Assembly (NCBI GenBank): GCA_030433355.1
Contig: JAUIMG010000002.1
Coordinates: 293,212 to 357,211 of the forward strand
Direction of reading: 5' to 3'
Source: Bacteroidia bacterium
GTDB taxonomy: Bacteria > Bacteroidota > Bacteroidia > Flavobacteriales_E > Vicingaceae
Length of the DNA stretch: 64,000 nucleotides
Part shown: positions 34,451 to 43,215 of the stretch, piece after piece
How positions within the stretch are numbered: position 1 is the stretch's first letter
How the letters are laid out: every line of letters begins with the position of its first letter
The notes under the pieces: model-generated
Databases searched by the model: none
What the model was told of the DNA's origin: nothing
Seen by the model: only the letters and a program-made list of their open reading frames with translations
Program-made: the position numbers and the translations under genes

Positions 34451-34919
34451 GAAATAAACCAATCCATATATAATAATATAACATATAGATTATCAATACT
34501 TTATATCGAATTAATTGGGATTGTCTATAAACTATATTAACAACATTTCAATAAACAATGAACAACATTAAGTCCAACCTCTTACTAGTTTACATCTTCC
34601 TAACTTTTTCAAAGACTTTTAGTCAGCTAAGTGAACATTCTCAAAAAATGTTTAAGCATCACAGGGCCCAAAAATTATAAATCTGTAATCATTGTGAATG
34701 CACCCCGATAGATGTGAATGCACCCCTGATAGAGCAGGGCTTCTATTGCCACAATTGATTCGCATTTGGTAAATTACGAACTCTTTTTTCGTTTTGAGAA
34801 GTGTGTCTTAGGAGTGTGCTTTTTAAGGTAATCAATAAAGGGTTTAATAGTTTTAAAGTCAATAAGGAAGTTAAGAAACAAAATCTTTAGAATATCATTT
34901 TTAATTTTAGCTACGATTA
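34451..34919. other. gene-poor region with a signal-peptide remnant and tandem repeat
   Basis: A 40-codon frame at 34558-34680 begins with a clear signal peptide (MNNIKSNLLLVYIFLTFSKT) and then breaks off at FKHHRAQKL, the remnant of a secreted protein. A tandem repeat follows at 34693. Positions 34781-34850 resemble 36512-36590. No intact gene is seen. Confidence 0.5.
34693..34726. repeat. direct repeat TGTGAATGCACCCC with 20-bp period
   Basis: Two copies of TGTGAATGCACCCC (34693-34706 and 34713-34726) are separated by GATAGA, and the second is followed by TGATAGA. Closely spaced subterminal repeats of this type are seen at IS21-family ends, but no transposase is nearby. Confidence 0.55.
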
Positions 34920-35108
34920 TTATAAACCCTTTTCTGTTCTTTTAATTTTAAAATAGGCTATAAAAGATGGTATACTCATAGCCAACCAACTCAATCTAAA
35001 AAGCCAAATACTTCCAAATAAAGATTCTGTTTCAGGGTCTAAGAGTGTACTGATAAATACGATTCCGGTTAAAATACCTGCTAGTAAATACAAATTTTTC
35101 TTTTTCAT
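34920..35108 (-). CDS. small two-helix membrane protein
   Basis: This 62-aa protein has a basic start (MKKKNLY), a transmembrane helix at about 7-22 (LLAGILTGIVFIST), a short loop DPETESLF, a second helix at about 33-53, and a basic end (KIKRTEKGL). It shows the plain layout of small Bacteroidota inner-membrane proteins. The ATG lies next to a poly-A-rich leader. Neighbouring DNA is decayed, so it may be the one intact gene of that stretch. Function unknown. Confidence 0.5.
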   Translation of the reverse strand: MKKKNLYLLAGILTGIVFISTLLDPETESLFGSIWLFRLSWLAMSIPSFIAYFKIKRTEKGL

Positions 35109-35631
35109 AATAGTTATTTTTCTTTAAATCCTTAATTCTCTTTGAGAACCAATTTTTATCAATAGTTTATCATTGATAATAAGCTCAGCTTCCATAATTC
35201 CAATTCTTGAAGAGCATTGAAGTGGATTCTTTTTTTATTCAATCGATTGCTCTAATTTATTGTCTGAAACGCCTGTACTTCTATAATTACAAGGTCTTCA
35301 TTTCTTGCACTCCAAGGTCAAAAATACCTGTAATTTGAAAATTGTTTATTGAATAATGTGAACGTGCCAATTTGTCAAAATCTCGTCATAATTTTTCTGT
35401 TATTAACATTTTTAAATTTATTTAATATTTATTGTGGTTATCGGCTAGAGTATGGTAAGTTGGGCAATTAGTTGCACTTACTTGTCAATTTGCAAGAGCC
35501 GAAGCTTTGGTTACTGTTCAAGCTCAAATCTAATTAGCCGAAACCAAAGTTTCGGCGGTGTTACAAATAGGCACTAGCCCCATCACTTAAGCATCATCGC
35601 CACATTTGCTATACCAATTGTTGTAATCAGT
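35109..35631. other. gene-free region with a structured palindromic segment
   Basis: This 523-base gap contains a GC-richer element at about 35436-35600 that is unlike its AT-rich flanks. Inside is the perfect hairpin GCCGAAAC/GTTTCGGC (35538-35557), and GGCTAG/CTAGCC elements recur at its ends. It resembles the other cassette-site palindromes in composition and position downstream of a minus-strand gene. No gene is seen. Confidence 0.45.
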
Positions 35632-36180
35632 TTATTGTATTTGCTCCCATATTTTACTACTGTCTCTATCTCCAAAACTTATAATTCCTCTATTGGCGGC
35701 TTTAATAAACCAATCAATTCCATTCTGTGAGTCCTTTGCAATCTTAAAGGCTTCATTTAATTGATTTCCATTTATTAGTGTATCGCCAATATGTCTAACA
35801 GAAATCGAATCAAAATAATAACCATCCCTAAGTTCGTAATAGAAAATGTTATTACTAGAAAAACGAGTGGTCATATATCCAGGACCATTGTTTATCTCAA
35901 GTTTTTCATAAATACTAATATTATCAAATTCATTGGTTCCATACCATGATTCAGGAATGCAAAATTCAGGTAAAGGTTCTCCACTATATCTACTTTCTGT
36001 GCTGTAAAACTTATCAGTTACTGTTAACTCAAGAGTGTCTGCGTCATGCAAATATTTTAATTTTTCGTTTACTTCAAATGGGGTCTATTTTAATTCACTT
36101 TTAGGAAACCCTTCACATGTGTCTTTTTTACATGACCCCATAAAAAGGCAGAGAATTAATACTCCAAAAAGATATCTCAT
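35632..36180 (-). pseudogene. lipoprotein gene with an internal amber stop
   Basis: From ATG 36180 the minus strand encodes a lipoprotein signal (MRYLFGVLILCLFMGSCKKD) and continues through CEGFPKSELK to TAG at 36085-36087. The same frame then carries on as TPFEVNEKLKYL into the 139-aa open frame that begins at 36051 and ends EQIQ at 35632. Joined, the product would be 182 aa. The mature part contains SEPLPEFCIPESWYG-like and WFIKAANRGIISFGD segments, not recognised. One base change would explain the stop, so the gene is either recently inactivated or affected by an assembly error. Confidence 0.68.
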
Positions 36181-36782
36181 ATCACTTGTATTTATTTTTG
36201 ACTAACTGCAAATCCAATGAATAATCCACTCAAAATCATGTCGTTATCAATAGTGTTTAATAAGGTGCTCTTATGTTGGGAATTGGTTACAACTTTAATT
36301 TATATAAATACACCAAAATTTAGCATAGGTTCAAAAGGTTGAAGAATCTATTTAATAATTACCTAATTATCAAACGTTCAACTATATTAAATATTATAGC
36401 AAGAAAAATCATATTGGACGAACTTGATTGTTTATAAGCACTTTGACCTTAGCAATTAAGAAGTTTCTAGTCTCATTTCGAATAACACGTTTGATTGGGT
36501 TTGCGTTAATAGAAAACCCTTTTTTTGTTTTGTGGAGCGTTACTGCGGAGTATGCTTTTAACAGAATGGACGAAGGAGTTTAATAGTTATAGAAGTTGTT
36601 AGTAATATTCGGAAGGGTTAATAAAAGATGCCAAGTGGAGTAACTTAAAGCTTTCAAGTCTTTAGCTAAGTAATATGTTTAGATGTAATAATTTTAATGC
36701 GATAGAAACCAGAATCGGTGCGTTATGAAAAAAGGAAATAAATCATGGAGGAAGCTCAATTATTTAGTGTCAAAGGTTCAAA
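36181..36782. other. gene-free region with dispersed repeats
   Basis: This 602-base stretch has no gene. It holds a full copy of the ATACACC repeat (36308-36372), a segment at 36512-36590 similar to 34781-34850, and a copy of a second repeat at 36645-36710 with CAAGTCTTTAGCT and TTAATGCGATAGAA. It looks like accumulated repeat or IS debris. Confidence 0.45.
36308..36372 (+). repeat. dispersed 65-bp ATACACC repeat, copy 1
   Basis: The core reads ATACACCAAAAT then AGGTTCAAAAGGTTGAAGAA and TAATTACCTAATTATC. Full-length relatives lie at 41048-41112 (plus), 51356-51420 (minus) and 63563-63627 (minus), all intergenic. Confidence 0.7.
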
Positions 36783-37634
36783 TTACTTTTTAAAGTTAAC
36801 CGACTGTTCTAAATAAGATCCGAAACACCCTAAGCCTCCGTTTATATTACTGTAAATCTTTACAGGCTCTGTAAATGGATTCTCGCTATCAAATCCTTCT
36901 AAAGATTTATGATATTTATAATAAGAGAAATCAGTTGTTAAAAGATAAATTGTTCCCTCAATACCTTCTATTGGTCCTGCAAAAAAACTAACCGTTGAAT
37001 AAGAACAAGATCTTGCCATAAAATTACCATCATTATTTAAATCTGAGAATATTTCGTTACAATCGCCACCCGAAAAAGCAGACCCTTTATCAATATTCAT
37101 TTTAAATTGATAATAGTTAGGAATTCCAGGAATGTCATTCCATCTAATAATATGGTTATAAATTAATTCCTCGAAGCCTTCGCTGCTATTTCTAATAGTT
37201 GAGTCAATTTTGATTGTTAACTGGTCAGGTTTTCTCAACGGAACCGTAGTAGTAGAATTACAACTAAATTCTTTTCCTACTGAAACAACTAAATTATATT
37301 GCTCACCTGCAAGTATCGGAAATGCTTCGTTATTATAAATAAAGTAGGTATTAGAACTATCGTTGAAAGGAATAAGAACAGAATTGGAATTAGATGATAT
37401 TACTACTGTTGCATTCCTTACAGCCTCTCTAATATCTCTACTTTTGTTATCCCCAAAAAATGTAGCTGATATAAATACCTCTACCTCAATTATTGAGTCG
37501 CTTGGGCTTATGTATGAATAAACAACAAGCTTTGGCTCTGCTTTAGGAAGTGGAATATTGTCTACTTCTTTTTCGCAACCTATAAATAATGCAAATAATA
37601 AAATTAAAAGAGCTGTTTTTTTTAGATTATTCAT
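36783..37634 (-). CDS. DUF4249 lipoprotein, partner of a TonB-dependent receptor
   Basis: The start MNNLKKTALLILLFALFIGC is a lipoprotein signal. Residues 30-283 match DUF4249, the surface lipoprotein that pairs with TonB-dependent receptors in Bacteroidota, analogous to SusD with SusC. Recognisable stretches are KLVVYSYISPSDSIIEVEV near 35-53, ATVVISSNSN, GEQYNLVVSVG and the FFAGPIEGIEG near 218. It lies three bases after the receptor gene's start side in the same operon (receptor 37638-40016 is upstream in transcription). It probably helps bind the ligand taken up by the receptor. Confidence 0.85.
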   Translation of the reverse strand: MNNLKKTALLILLFALFIGCEKEVDNIPLPKAEPKLVVYSYISPSDSIIEVEVFISATFFGDNKSRDIREAVRNATVVISSNSNSVLIPFNDSSNTYFIYNNEAFPILAGEQYNLVVSVGKEFSCNSTTTVPLRKPDQLTIKIDSTIRNSSEGFEELIYNHIIRWNDIPGIPNYYQFKMNIDKGSAFSGGDCNEIFSDLNNDGNFMARSCSYSTVSFFAGPIEGIEGTIYLLTTDFSYYKYHKSLEGFDSENPFTEPVKIYSNINGGLGCFGSYLEQSVNFKK

Positions 37635-37637
37635 TTT

Positions 37638-40016
37638 TTAAAATTTATAACTGTAAGAAAAAGAAGGGATTATAGGGAATAGTGATACTTGTTTCAGAAC
37701 TCTTTCATTCTTCGCATTCGTATTAACGTAGTAGAAGAAAGGATTTTTCCTGTTATAAACATTATAAATGCTTATTTCCCAAGTCCTTTCAGCTTTTTCT
37801 AATTTCTTATGAAATTGAATTCCAAAATCTAATCGATGATATGGCGCCATCCTAAAGTCGTTTACCTTATTGTACTCATTAAGTGTTTCAAATGTTGAAT
37901 TATCAGGATTTCTACCAGGTACGTTTGGTCTAGCTATAAATTGACTTACCGGCAGCGTTAAGGCATTTCCAGTGCCATAAACCCATGTTGCAGAAAGGGT
38001 TATTTTTTTTCTTTTTTCTTCATTTTCTTTTAGCTTATATATACCAACTAGTGAAGCATCATGTCTTCTATCATATCTTGCCCAAAATTTTTCACCTGAG
38101 TTAATAGAGTCAAATTGAAGTTTCGTATATGAAAGTGTATAGCCAACCCAACCGGTAAATCTTCCTACTTTTTTCTGAACAAACAGCTCAATACCATAAC
38201 TCCAACCTTGACCTGAAGTTACCTTGCTTTCCCATTCAACTTCTTCAATTGTATTATTGCTACCTCCGTTGTCTTCAGGGCTAGGAATTGTTAAAAAACT
38301 TGCTCCTTCTTTATAGCCAATTATTTGATCTGATTTCTTGTAATACCCTTCTATAGAAACCGTTAATTCAGGGTTATTAAGATCCTTTGCAAGTCCGATA
38401 GCGAATTGATAAGAGCTTTGTGGTGGTACTTTATCAGTAGCAGGCACCCAAAGATCGGTTGATAAGCCTACACCAGTTTGCGTTAAAAGATGAATATACT
38501 GATTCATACTAGCAAAAGAAGCTTTTACTGATAAGTCTTTTTTCAACAGATATCTGCCGCTAATTCTTGGTTCGGGCCTTAAGTATTGTTTTCCTTCACT
38601 AATAAAATGACTTGCTCTTAGTCCTAAATTAACCTTTAGTCTATTAGTAATGTGAACATCATCCTCAATATAAATTCCACTTTCTATAGTTTTTTGAGTA
38701 AGAATGTCTCTTCTAAAATTGTTTAATGCTTTGTCTTTTATAAGAACTGCACTTGGAGTATAGAGGTGATATGTTGATATAAATCCCATTCTGATATAAT
38801 GACGTGGCGATGGTCGGTAATCAAGGTCAAACTTTATCGAGTAATCTCTTATTCCTGAAGAGTATTCAGATTCAAAATCTTGGTTTAAAAATTTATTTTT
38901 GTTTACGGTTGTGAAGTTGTAATCACTAACTGTAAGTGATGTGTTGGCAAATAACTTTTCGTTGAATAAATGATTCCATCTTGCAGTACCGGTAACATTC
39001 CCCCAAAAAAGTTCAAACTCCTCGTTGCCAACATTGTAGTTGGCTTGTGCTTTATCCCTTCCAAAATAACCGCTTAAATATAGCTTGTCTTTATTTCCAA
39101 AGTCATAATTGACTTTTGCATTAAAATCATAAAAAAAGTATCCGAATGATTCTTCCCTTGGCATTAATGGTTTAGTCAGAAAATCTATATATGTTCTCCT
39201 ACCTGATATCAGAAATGAAGATTTTCCTTTCTTTAAAGGCCCTTCTAAAGTTGCCCTACTTGAAATTAACCCAATACCCACTTCACCTTTAATTTCTTCC
39301 TTACTCCCCTCTTTCATGCTTATATCTAACACAGAAGATAGTCGACCACCGTAGCGAGCAGGAAATCCTCCTTTAGTAAGCTCAATGCTTTTTAACGCAT
39401 CTCCATTAAATAAAGAGAAAAAACCAAAAAGGTGAAATGCGTTGTACACCGTGGCATCATCCAAAATAATTAAGTTTTGGTCTGGTCCACCTCCTCTAAC
39501 ATAAAGGCCGCTGTTACCTTCACTTCCTGATTGTACTCCGGGTAATAGTTGGATTACTTTTAAAGCATCTTTTTCGCCTAAAAGTGCAGGAATATCTTTG
39601 ATTTGACTGATCGGAATTTCAATCACACTCATTCTTGAACTTTCGCTAATTTTTTCTCGTTTGCTTGCAATTATCTCAACAGCTTCTAGGTTGTTGCTTG
39701 AAGATAATTCTACATCTAATGCAATGTTTTTATCGAGGTAAATTTTAAATAACCTCGGTTTGTATCCCACAAAAGAAAATGCAACTTCCACTGAATCTTT
39801 CTCTAATGTGATAGAGTAAAAGCCATAGTTGTTTGCAGTTGTTCCAACTTGTAAACTTGGAACAAAGACATTGGTTCCAACCAATAATTCACCACTCCCT
39901 ATTTCTTTAATGAAACCACTAATTGTGTACTTTTCTTTCTTAGGCTGTTCTTGTGAGTATACAACGCCTGTTGAAAAAAGCTTTATAATAAGTAGTAATA
40001 CTAAAGATAATTTCAA
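37638..40016 (-). CDS. TonB-dependent outer-membrane receptor with carboxypeptidase-regulatory-like domain
   Basis: A signal peptide (1-22) is followed by a CarboxypepD_reg-like domain at about 32-110 (ISGFIKEIGSGELLVGTNVFV). The plug domain then runs from about 120 to 235 with VIQLLPGVQSGSEGNSGLYVRGGGPDQNLIILDD, followed by the 22-strand barrel ending in the aromatic SFSYSYKF. It is a typical FecA/SusC-like receptor moving a bulky substrate with TonB energy. No anti-sigma or enzymatic gene is adjacent, so the substrate cannot be named. The DUF4249 gene follows within four bases and is co-transcribed. Confidence 0.92.
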   Translation of the reverse strand: MKLSLVLLLIIKLFSTGVVYSQEQPKKEKYTISGFIKEIGSGELLVGTNVFVPSLQVGTTANNYGFYSITLEKDSVEVAFSFVGYKPRLFKIYLDKNIALDVELSSSNNLEAVEIIASKREKISESSRMSVIEIPISQIKDIPALLGEKDALKVIQLLPGVQSGSEGNSGLYVRGGGPDQNLIILDDATVYNAFHLFGFFSLFNGDALKSIELTKGGFPARYGGRLSSVLDISMKEGSKEEIKGEVGIGLISSRATLEGPLKKGKSSFLISGRRTYIDFLTKPLMPREESFGYFFYDFNAKVNYDFGNKDKLYLSGYFGRDKAQANYNVGNEEFELFWGNVTGTARWNHLFNEKLFANTSLTVSDYNFTTVNKNKFLNQDFESEYSSGIRDYSIKFDLDYRPSPRHYIRMGFISTYHLYTPSAVLIKDKALNNFRRDILTQKTIESGIYIEDDVHITNRLKVNLGLRASHFISEGKQYLRPEPRISGRYLLKKDLSVKASFASMNQYIHLLTQTGVGLSTDLWVPATDKVPPQSSYQFAIGLAKDLNNPELTVSIEGYYKKSDQIIGYKEGASFLTIPSPEDNGGSNNTIEEVEWESKVTSGQGWSYGIELFVQKKVGRFTGWVGYTLSYTKLQFDSINSGEKFWARYDRRHDASLVGIYKLKENEEKRKKITLSATWVYGTGNALTLPVSQFIARPNVPGRNPDNSTFETLNEYNKVNDFRMAPYHRLDFGIQFHKKLEKAERTWEISIYNVYNRKNPFFYYVNTNAKNERVLKQVSLFPIIPSFSYSYKF

Positions 40017-40354
40017 GGATAAATTTTTTAGATTATTTATAGAGTTTGTTGCTTATAATTTATAATATTCCCGAGTAAATTATTTAAAAAAAGTAATTTT
40101 ACGTCAATACGTTATTTCTCACTATTGTTTTTTGATGAATGCAGAAAAAGGTATGATAAATGAAGTTTCATGTATATTTAACAATTAAGAATAATTGTTA
40201 AATGGGATAATAAATACTAAAGTGTCGCTTTGGGTTTTATCACATTGAAAATATTTGTTACTAGTCATCTTGTACCTAAACTCACCCTACTTCTAAATAA
40301 GAATCATATATTTTTACGCAGACAAATCGATATTCAGGAGGCTACTCAAGAATT
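40017..40354. other. gene-free region with a strong inverted repeat
   Basis: This 338-base gap carries the promoter region of the receptor operon and the inverted repeat at 40176-40203. No gene is seen. Confidence 0.45.
40176..40203. terminator. perfect 12-bp inverted repeat
   Basis: ATTTAACAATTA (40176-40187) and TAATTGTTAAAT (40192-40203) pair perfectly around AGAA. All-AT arms make a weak RNA hairpin, so it may equally be an operator. It lies 173 bp after the small membrane gene's neighbouring start and 160 bp before the receptor start. Confidence 0.4.
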
Positions 40355-40555
40355 TTAATGTTTAGCTTTTCTATTCAATATGGAATTAGATATTACATGA
40401 TATATTACTCTGAACCCAACAATAATAAAGAGTAATTGAAAAATATAAATAAAAATGTCAGATTTGATATACCCACCAATGTATGGTTTGAATAATAATG
40501 TTAAACCAAAACTTAGGAAAAAAGAAATAGTGCCTATCAGTATTTTTAAAATCAT
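40355..40555 (-). CDS. small two-helix membrane protein
   Basis: This 66-aa protein has two predicted transmembrane helices, at about residues 3-22 (LKILIGTISFFLSFGLTLLF) and 32-53 (SDIFIYIFQLLFIIVGF), with a basic C-terminus NRKAKH. Both the ATG and stop are clean. It lies 28 bp downstream of a lipoprotein gene on the same strand, probably in one transcript. No function can be assigned. Confidence 0.5.
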   Translation of the reverse strand: MILKILIGTISFFLSFGLTLLFKPYIGGYIKSDIFIYIFQLLFIIVGFRVIYHVISNSILNRKAKH

Positions 40556-40583
40556 TTTATAAATTGAGTATTTGAATTATTTT

Positions 40584-41006
40584 TTAATCAATTAATCTGT
40601 CAAAGGTTTTATAAATAAATTTAGTCGATACGGAATCTTTAATAATTTCAAATTTCAAATTCGTGAATTCTGCTCCTCTACGTCCTACTCCTTTTCGCTT
40701 TCTGATATTTTCTAATTTCCCCCAATCATCCATATTTAAATGCAAGATAGCACATAAGCCATCACCTTGAATATGAAAATATAATGATTCTTCTCCATTT
40801 TGCTCCTCATACTTTTGAAGCCAATAGGTAAGTTTCTCGTTATCTATTTTATTTAGTTGCTTAACCAATTCATCCTTGTATATTTTTGAATCTGGTAAGT
40901 AATTCTCAAAAAATAGATTGTTATTATCACATTTTGGTCTATCACATGATATTAAACCTAAAAAAGAAATTATTCCGAAAAGCAGGTTTAATTTTTTATT
41001 GTTCAT
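40584..41006 (-). CDS. hypothetical lipoprotein (140 aa)
   Basis: The signal MNNKKLNLLFGIISFLGLISC ends in the lipidated cysteine at residue 21. The mature part (DRPKCDNNNLFFENYLPDS, then LTYWLQKYEEQNGEESLYF and DGLCAILHLNMDDWGKLE) is compact and mixed alpha/beta, with a G-V-G-R-R-G-A-E-F segment near 105. I do not recognise the family. It probably forms a short transcript with the small membrane gene downstream. Confidence 0.6.
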   Translation of the reverse strand: MNNKKLNLLFGIISFLGLISCDRPKCDNNNLFFENYLPDSKIYKDELVKQLNKIDNEKLTYWLQKYEEQNGEESLYFHIQGDGLCAILHLNMDDWGKLENIRKRKGVGRRGAEFTNLKFEIIKDSVSTKFIYKTFDRLID

Positions 41007-41312
41007 GTTTTAAATCTATAGAATATTTATATCGATCAACTGATTAGATACACCAAAATCTTTCACAGGTTCAAGAGATTGAAGAATTTATTTTGTAATT
41101 ATCTAATTTCAGATGTCCCTTTAAGGTAAACAGTAAGTTCCAAATTGAGGAACTTTAATGATTTGATCTCTTTAGTAGCCTAGTCAAATAGATGATTTTC
41201 AAATCACATTACATTAATGCAACAGAACCCAATTTATATAAATCAGTTTTTCTTTCCAAAGAAAGGCCGTGACTAGAATTACAGAAACTTTGATTATTAG
41301 GTTGATTAAGTA
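41007..41312. other. gene-free region with dispersed repeats
   Basis: This 306-base gap contains a full ATACACC repeat at 41048-41112 and a second repeat at 41150-41230 with GATTTGATCTCTTTAG and ACATTAATGCAACAGAACC. The order (first repeat, then second) matches the layout at 36.3-36.7 kb. No gene is seen. Confidence 0.45.
41048..41112 (+). repeat. dispersed 65-bp ATACACC repeat, copy 2
   Basis: ATACACCAAAATCTTTCACA, then GGTTCAAGAGATTGAAGAAT and TAATTATCTAATT. It is about 80 percent identical to copy 1 by eye. Confidence 0.7.
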
Positions 41313-41946
41313 TTACTTAATATGATACCGAACTAATTTTTGAATGGTATAATTGCCAACTCCCGAAGGCACGAATGTATCATATATTATACCTATTCCA
41401 TCAGCGTAAATGGTATATCTATATCGAGGTTTCAGATGGCTCAATTTTCCAATAAATTTTATTTCTTCTACAGAACTTAAGCTTTGAAAGCTACCCGCTG
41501 GGACATTTACCGTGCTGTCTTTGTGTTTTATTTTTCGATCTATCGTATACAAACTGTCATAAGAAGTAAAAAACAGGGTTTAAAGAAACTCCTATATTTT
41601 GCGAAGAGAAAACTACCTTCCCGTTCGGTTCAACTAAACTAGTTGCAGAATCTTTAAGAAAATAAACTTCTTGAACATATTTTTCCCCATGGTCTGGACG
41701 AAACAACTTATAGTGTGTTTTAGAATTTATGACTGTGTCTTTTTCTATGTAACTGCTGTCAGTTATGTTAAGTGATGTTTCAACTCCATTTGTATCTAGT
41801 CTATAGCGTTCATAAATCCAGTAGTTTCCAACTTTCAATTGCGAGTAATTTAAATTAGATGCTATAGGAGGAGTAATTCCCTCGTCATCCTTCTGGCAAG
41901 CAGATAGTATTAGTAAAAGTAAAATTGGCAAGAATATATTTTTCAT
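41313..41946 (-). pseudogene. lipoprotein gene broken by a homopolymer frameshift
   Basis: The first piece (41557-41946, 129 aa) starts with a lipoprotein signal MKNIFLPILLLLILSACQKD and contains YSQLKVGNYWIYERYRLDTNG. It ends NPVFYFL. The second piece (41313-41552, 79 aa) reads TIDRKIKHKDSTVNVPAGSF and ends KLVRYHIK. The junction lies in a run of six A on the plus strand (41568-41573). With five, the frames join through PVFTSYDSLYTIDRK into one protein of about 210 aa. The family is not recognised. Either a recent insertion or a sequencing error caused the break. Confidence 0.72.
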
Positions 41947-42267
41947 TTTATTTTTTTTCTAAAACATCACTATTATCTAAGTATTGTATTTCATTCAGTT
42001 TTTTTAAAAAAACGAGCTTTTGTTTTTTCTTAGAATAATATGAACCATAAAGAATGGCTACTTAATAATCTGAGGATTTAGAAGAATAAAAACAAGGTTT
42101 TATAAAGAAAGTGAAAATTAGTATTCAGCTAAGAAATAAGTTCAATACCCTTCTTAACGTTCCGGCTAAGCTTTCGGGCGGATTTTATAAGCGCTATCGT
42201 GTCGGCCGTAACCAAAGATAGCAGACATGTGAAAAGTCTTGCGGACAGCCGTCAGCCCGACTGAATC
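41947..42267. other. gene-free region ending in a large palindromic element
   Basis: Most of this 321-base stretch is plain AT-rich DNA. From 42154 a distinctly GC-rich palindromic element begins, described separately. No gene is seen. Confidence 0.4.
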
Positions 42268-42286
42268 TTAGCCATTGTTAGCTAAC
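42154..42286. repeat. attC-like palindromic element downstream of a single-gene cassette
   Basis: This 133-bp element runs from TTAACGTT to GTTAGCTAAC. GGCTAAGCTTTCGGGC (42164-42179) faces GCCCGACTGAATCTTAGCC (42255-42273) as inverted arms. The interior is GC-rich, unlike the surrounding DNA. The stop codon of the minus-strand gene at 42268 lies inside it, as gene stops often do beside integron attC sites. Confidence 0.6.
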
Positions 42287-42765
42287 ATTTTTTCTAATTC
42301 AGTAAAGTAATAATATTTGGAAGTTTCATAATTCCAATATTTTTTTTCGTTTCTAATCAATTCGCTAAAGGTAAAATCAAATCCTAACAAGGTGTGAATT
42401 TCAGCCTCCAAACTATTTGTTGATTCAAGATGGATTCGTTTATCATCTATAAATACCAATGGTTCTCTATTTTCAGGAATTTCAAGTATTTCTCGATATG
42501 AAATAAGTCCAAAAGTTTTAATTTTGTTGTCGTCCATAAAGTCAAATATTTCTTTTGTGGGATATTCGTAAATTAAATGTCTGGTGCAATCTTCATAAAA
42601 ATCACACGAATTATCGGCATTTTTCGAATGGGAATTAATTTTTTCAAAATCGTCTTCATCTATTAAAAGAGGAATAATAATTCCTCCTGATTCCTTAAAA
42701 TGTACTATTCCTAAAGGAACTTTTATTTTTTCAGAAGTTATTATGTATGATATATTTTGTCCCAT
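42268..42765 (-). CDS. hypothetical protein in a 500-bp cassette-like unit
   Basis: This 165-aa soluble protein is not recognised. It begins MGQNISYIITSEKIKVPLG and includes FYEDCTRHLIYEYPTKEI near 75-92 and LVFIDDKRIHLESTNS near 112-127. Its last residues MLANNG are encoded across the GTTAGCTAAC repeat that also occurs exactly 500 bp away, 10 bp upstream of its ATG. The gene therefore fills its flanking repeats completely, with almost no spare DNA. It is probably a mobile cassette gene rather than part of a local operon. Confidence 0.6.
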   Translation of the reverse strand: MGQNISYIITSEKIKVPLGIVHFKESGGIIIPLLIDEDDFEKINSHSKNADNSCDFYEDCTRHLIYEYPTKEIFDFMDDNKIKTFGLISYREILEIPENREPLVFIDDKRIHLESTNSLEAEIHTLLGFDFTFSELIRNEKKYWNYETSKYYYFTELEKMLANNG

Positions 42766-42786
42766 GCAATTTTAATGTTAGCTAAC
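42276..42786. repeat. paired TGTTAGCTAAC boundaries of the 500-bp unit
   Basis: TGTTAGCTAAC occurs at 42276-42286 and again at 42776-42786, exactly 500 bp apart, in direct orientation; its core GTTAGCTAAC is itself a palindrome. The two copies bound the gene at 42268-42765. Such matched ends are expected if the unit entered by site-specific recombination. Confidence 0.65.
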
Positions 42787-43215
42787 TTAAGTATAAACTT
42801 AACATGATTTAATGATTTTGAATCAACACAGAGGGTCTTATCAGGAATAGAAATTGTAAGTATTATTTGCAAGGACCAATTAACAGATCCAAAATCTACA
42901 TGCTTTATAAACTTCAAGTCTTTAGCTGCATGAAGGTGTTAGAATTTAATATTTTTAGAATCAAGCATTATTAATGCCATAGAACCTTCAGCGTAACTCA
43001 ATTTGATTTCTTTATATTTATTCGATTAAAAACATATCATTTACTCAGATTTGCGTTTAATATATTATAATATGAAAGTTATAAGAAATTAGAATCAAAG
43101 ATAGATATGAATTTTATTACCTTGAATGGTGTTTAGTAAACAAAGGGATGAGCTTGCTCGTACTTAAAAGACACACCAAGGACAGTAGAAGTATAAATTG
43201 AGATGTTAAAGTAAA
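42766..43215. other. gene-free region upstream of an AraC gene
   Basis: This 450-base stretch contains the cassette boundary at 42776, a copy of the second dispersed repeat (42908-42987, with CAAGTCTTTAGCTGCAT and TTAATGCCATAGAACC) and the promoter region of the AraC gene. No gene is seen. Confidence 0.45.
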
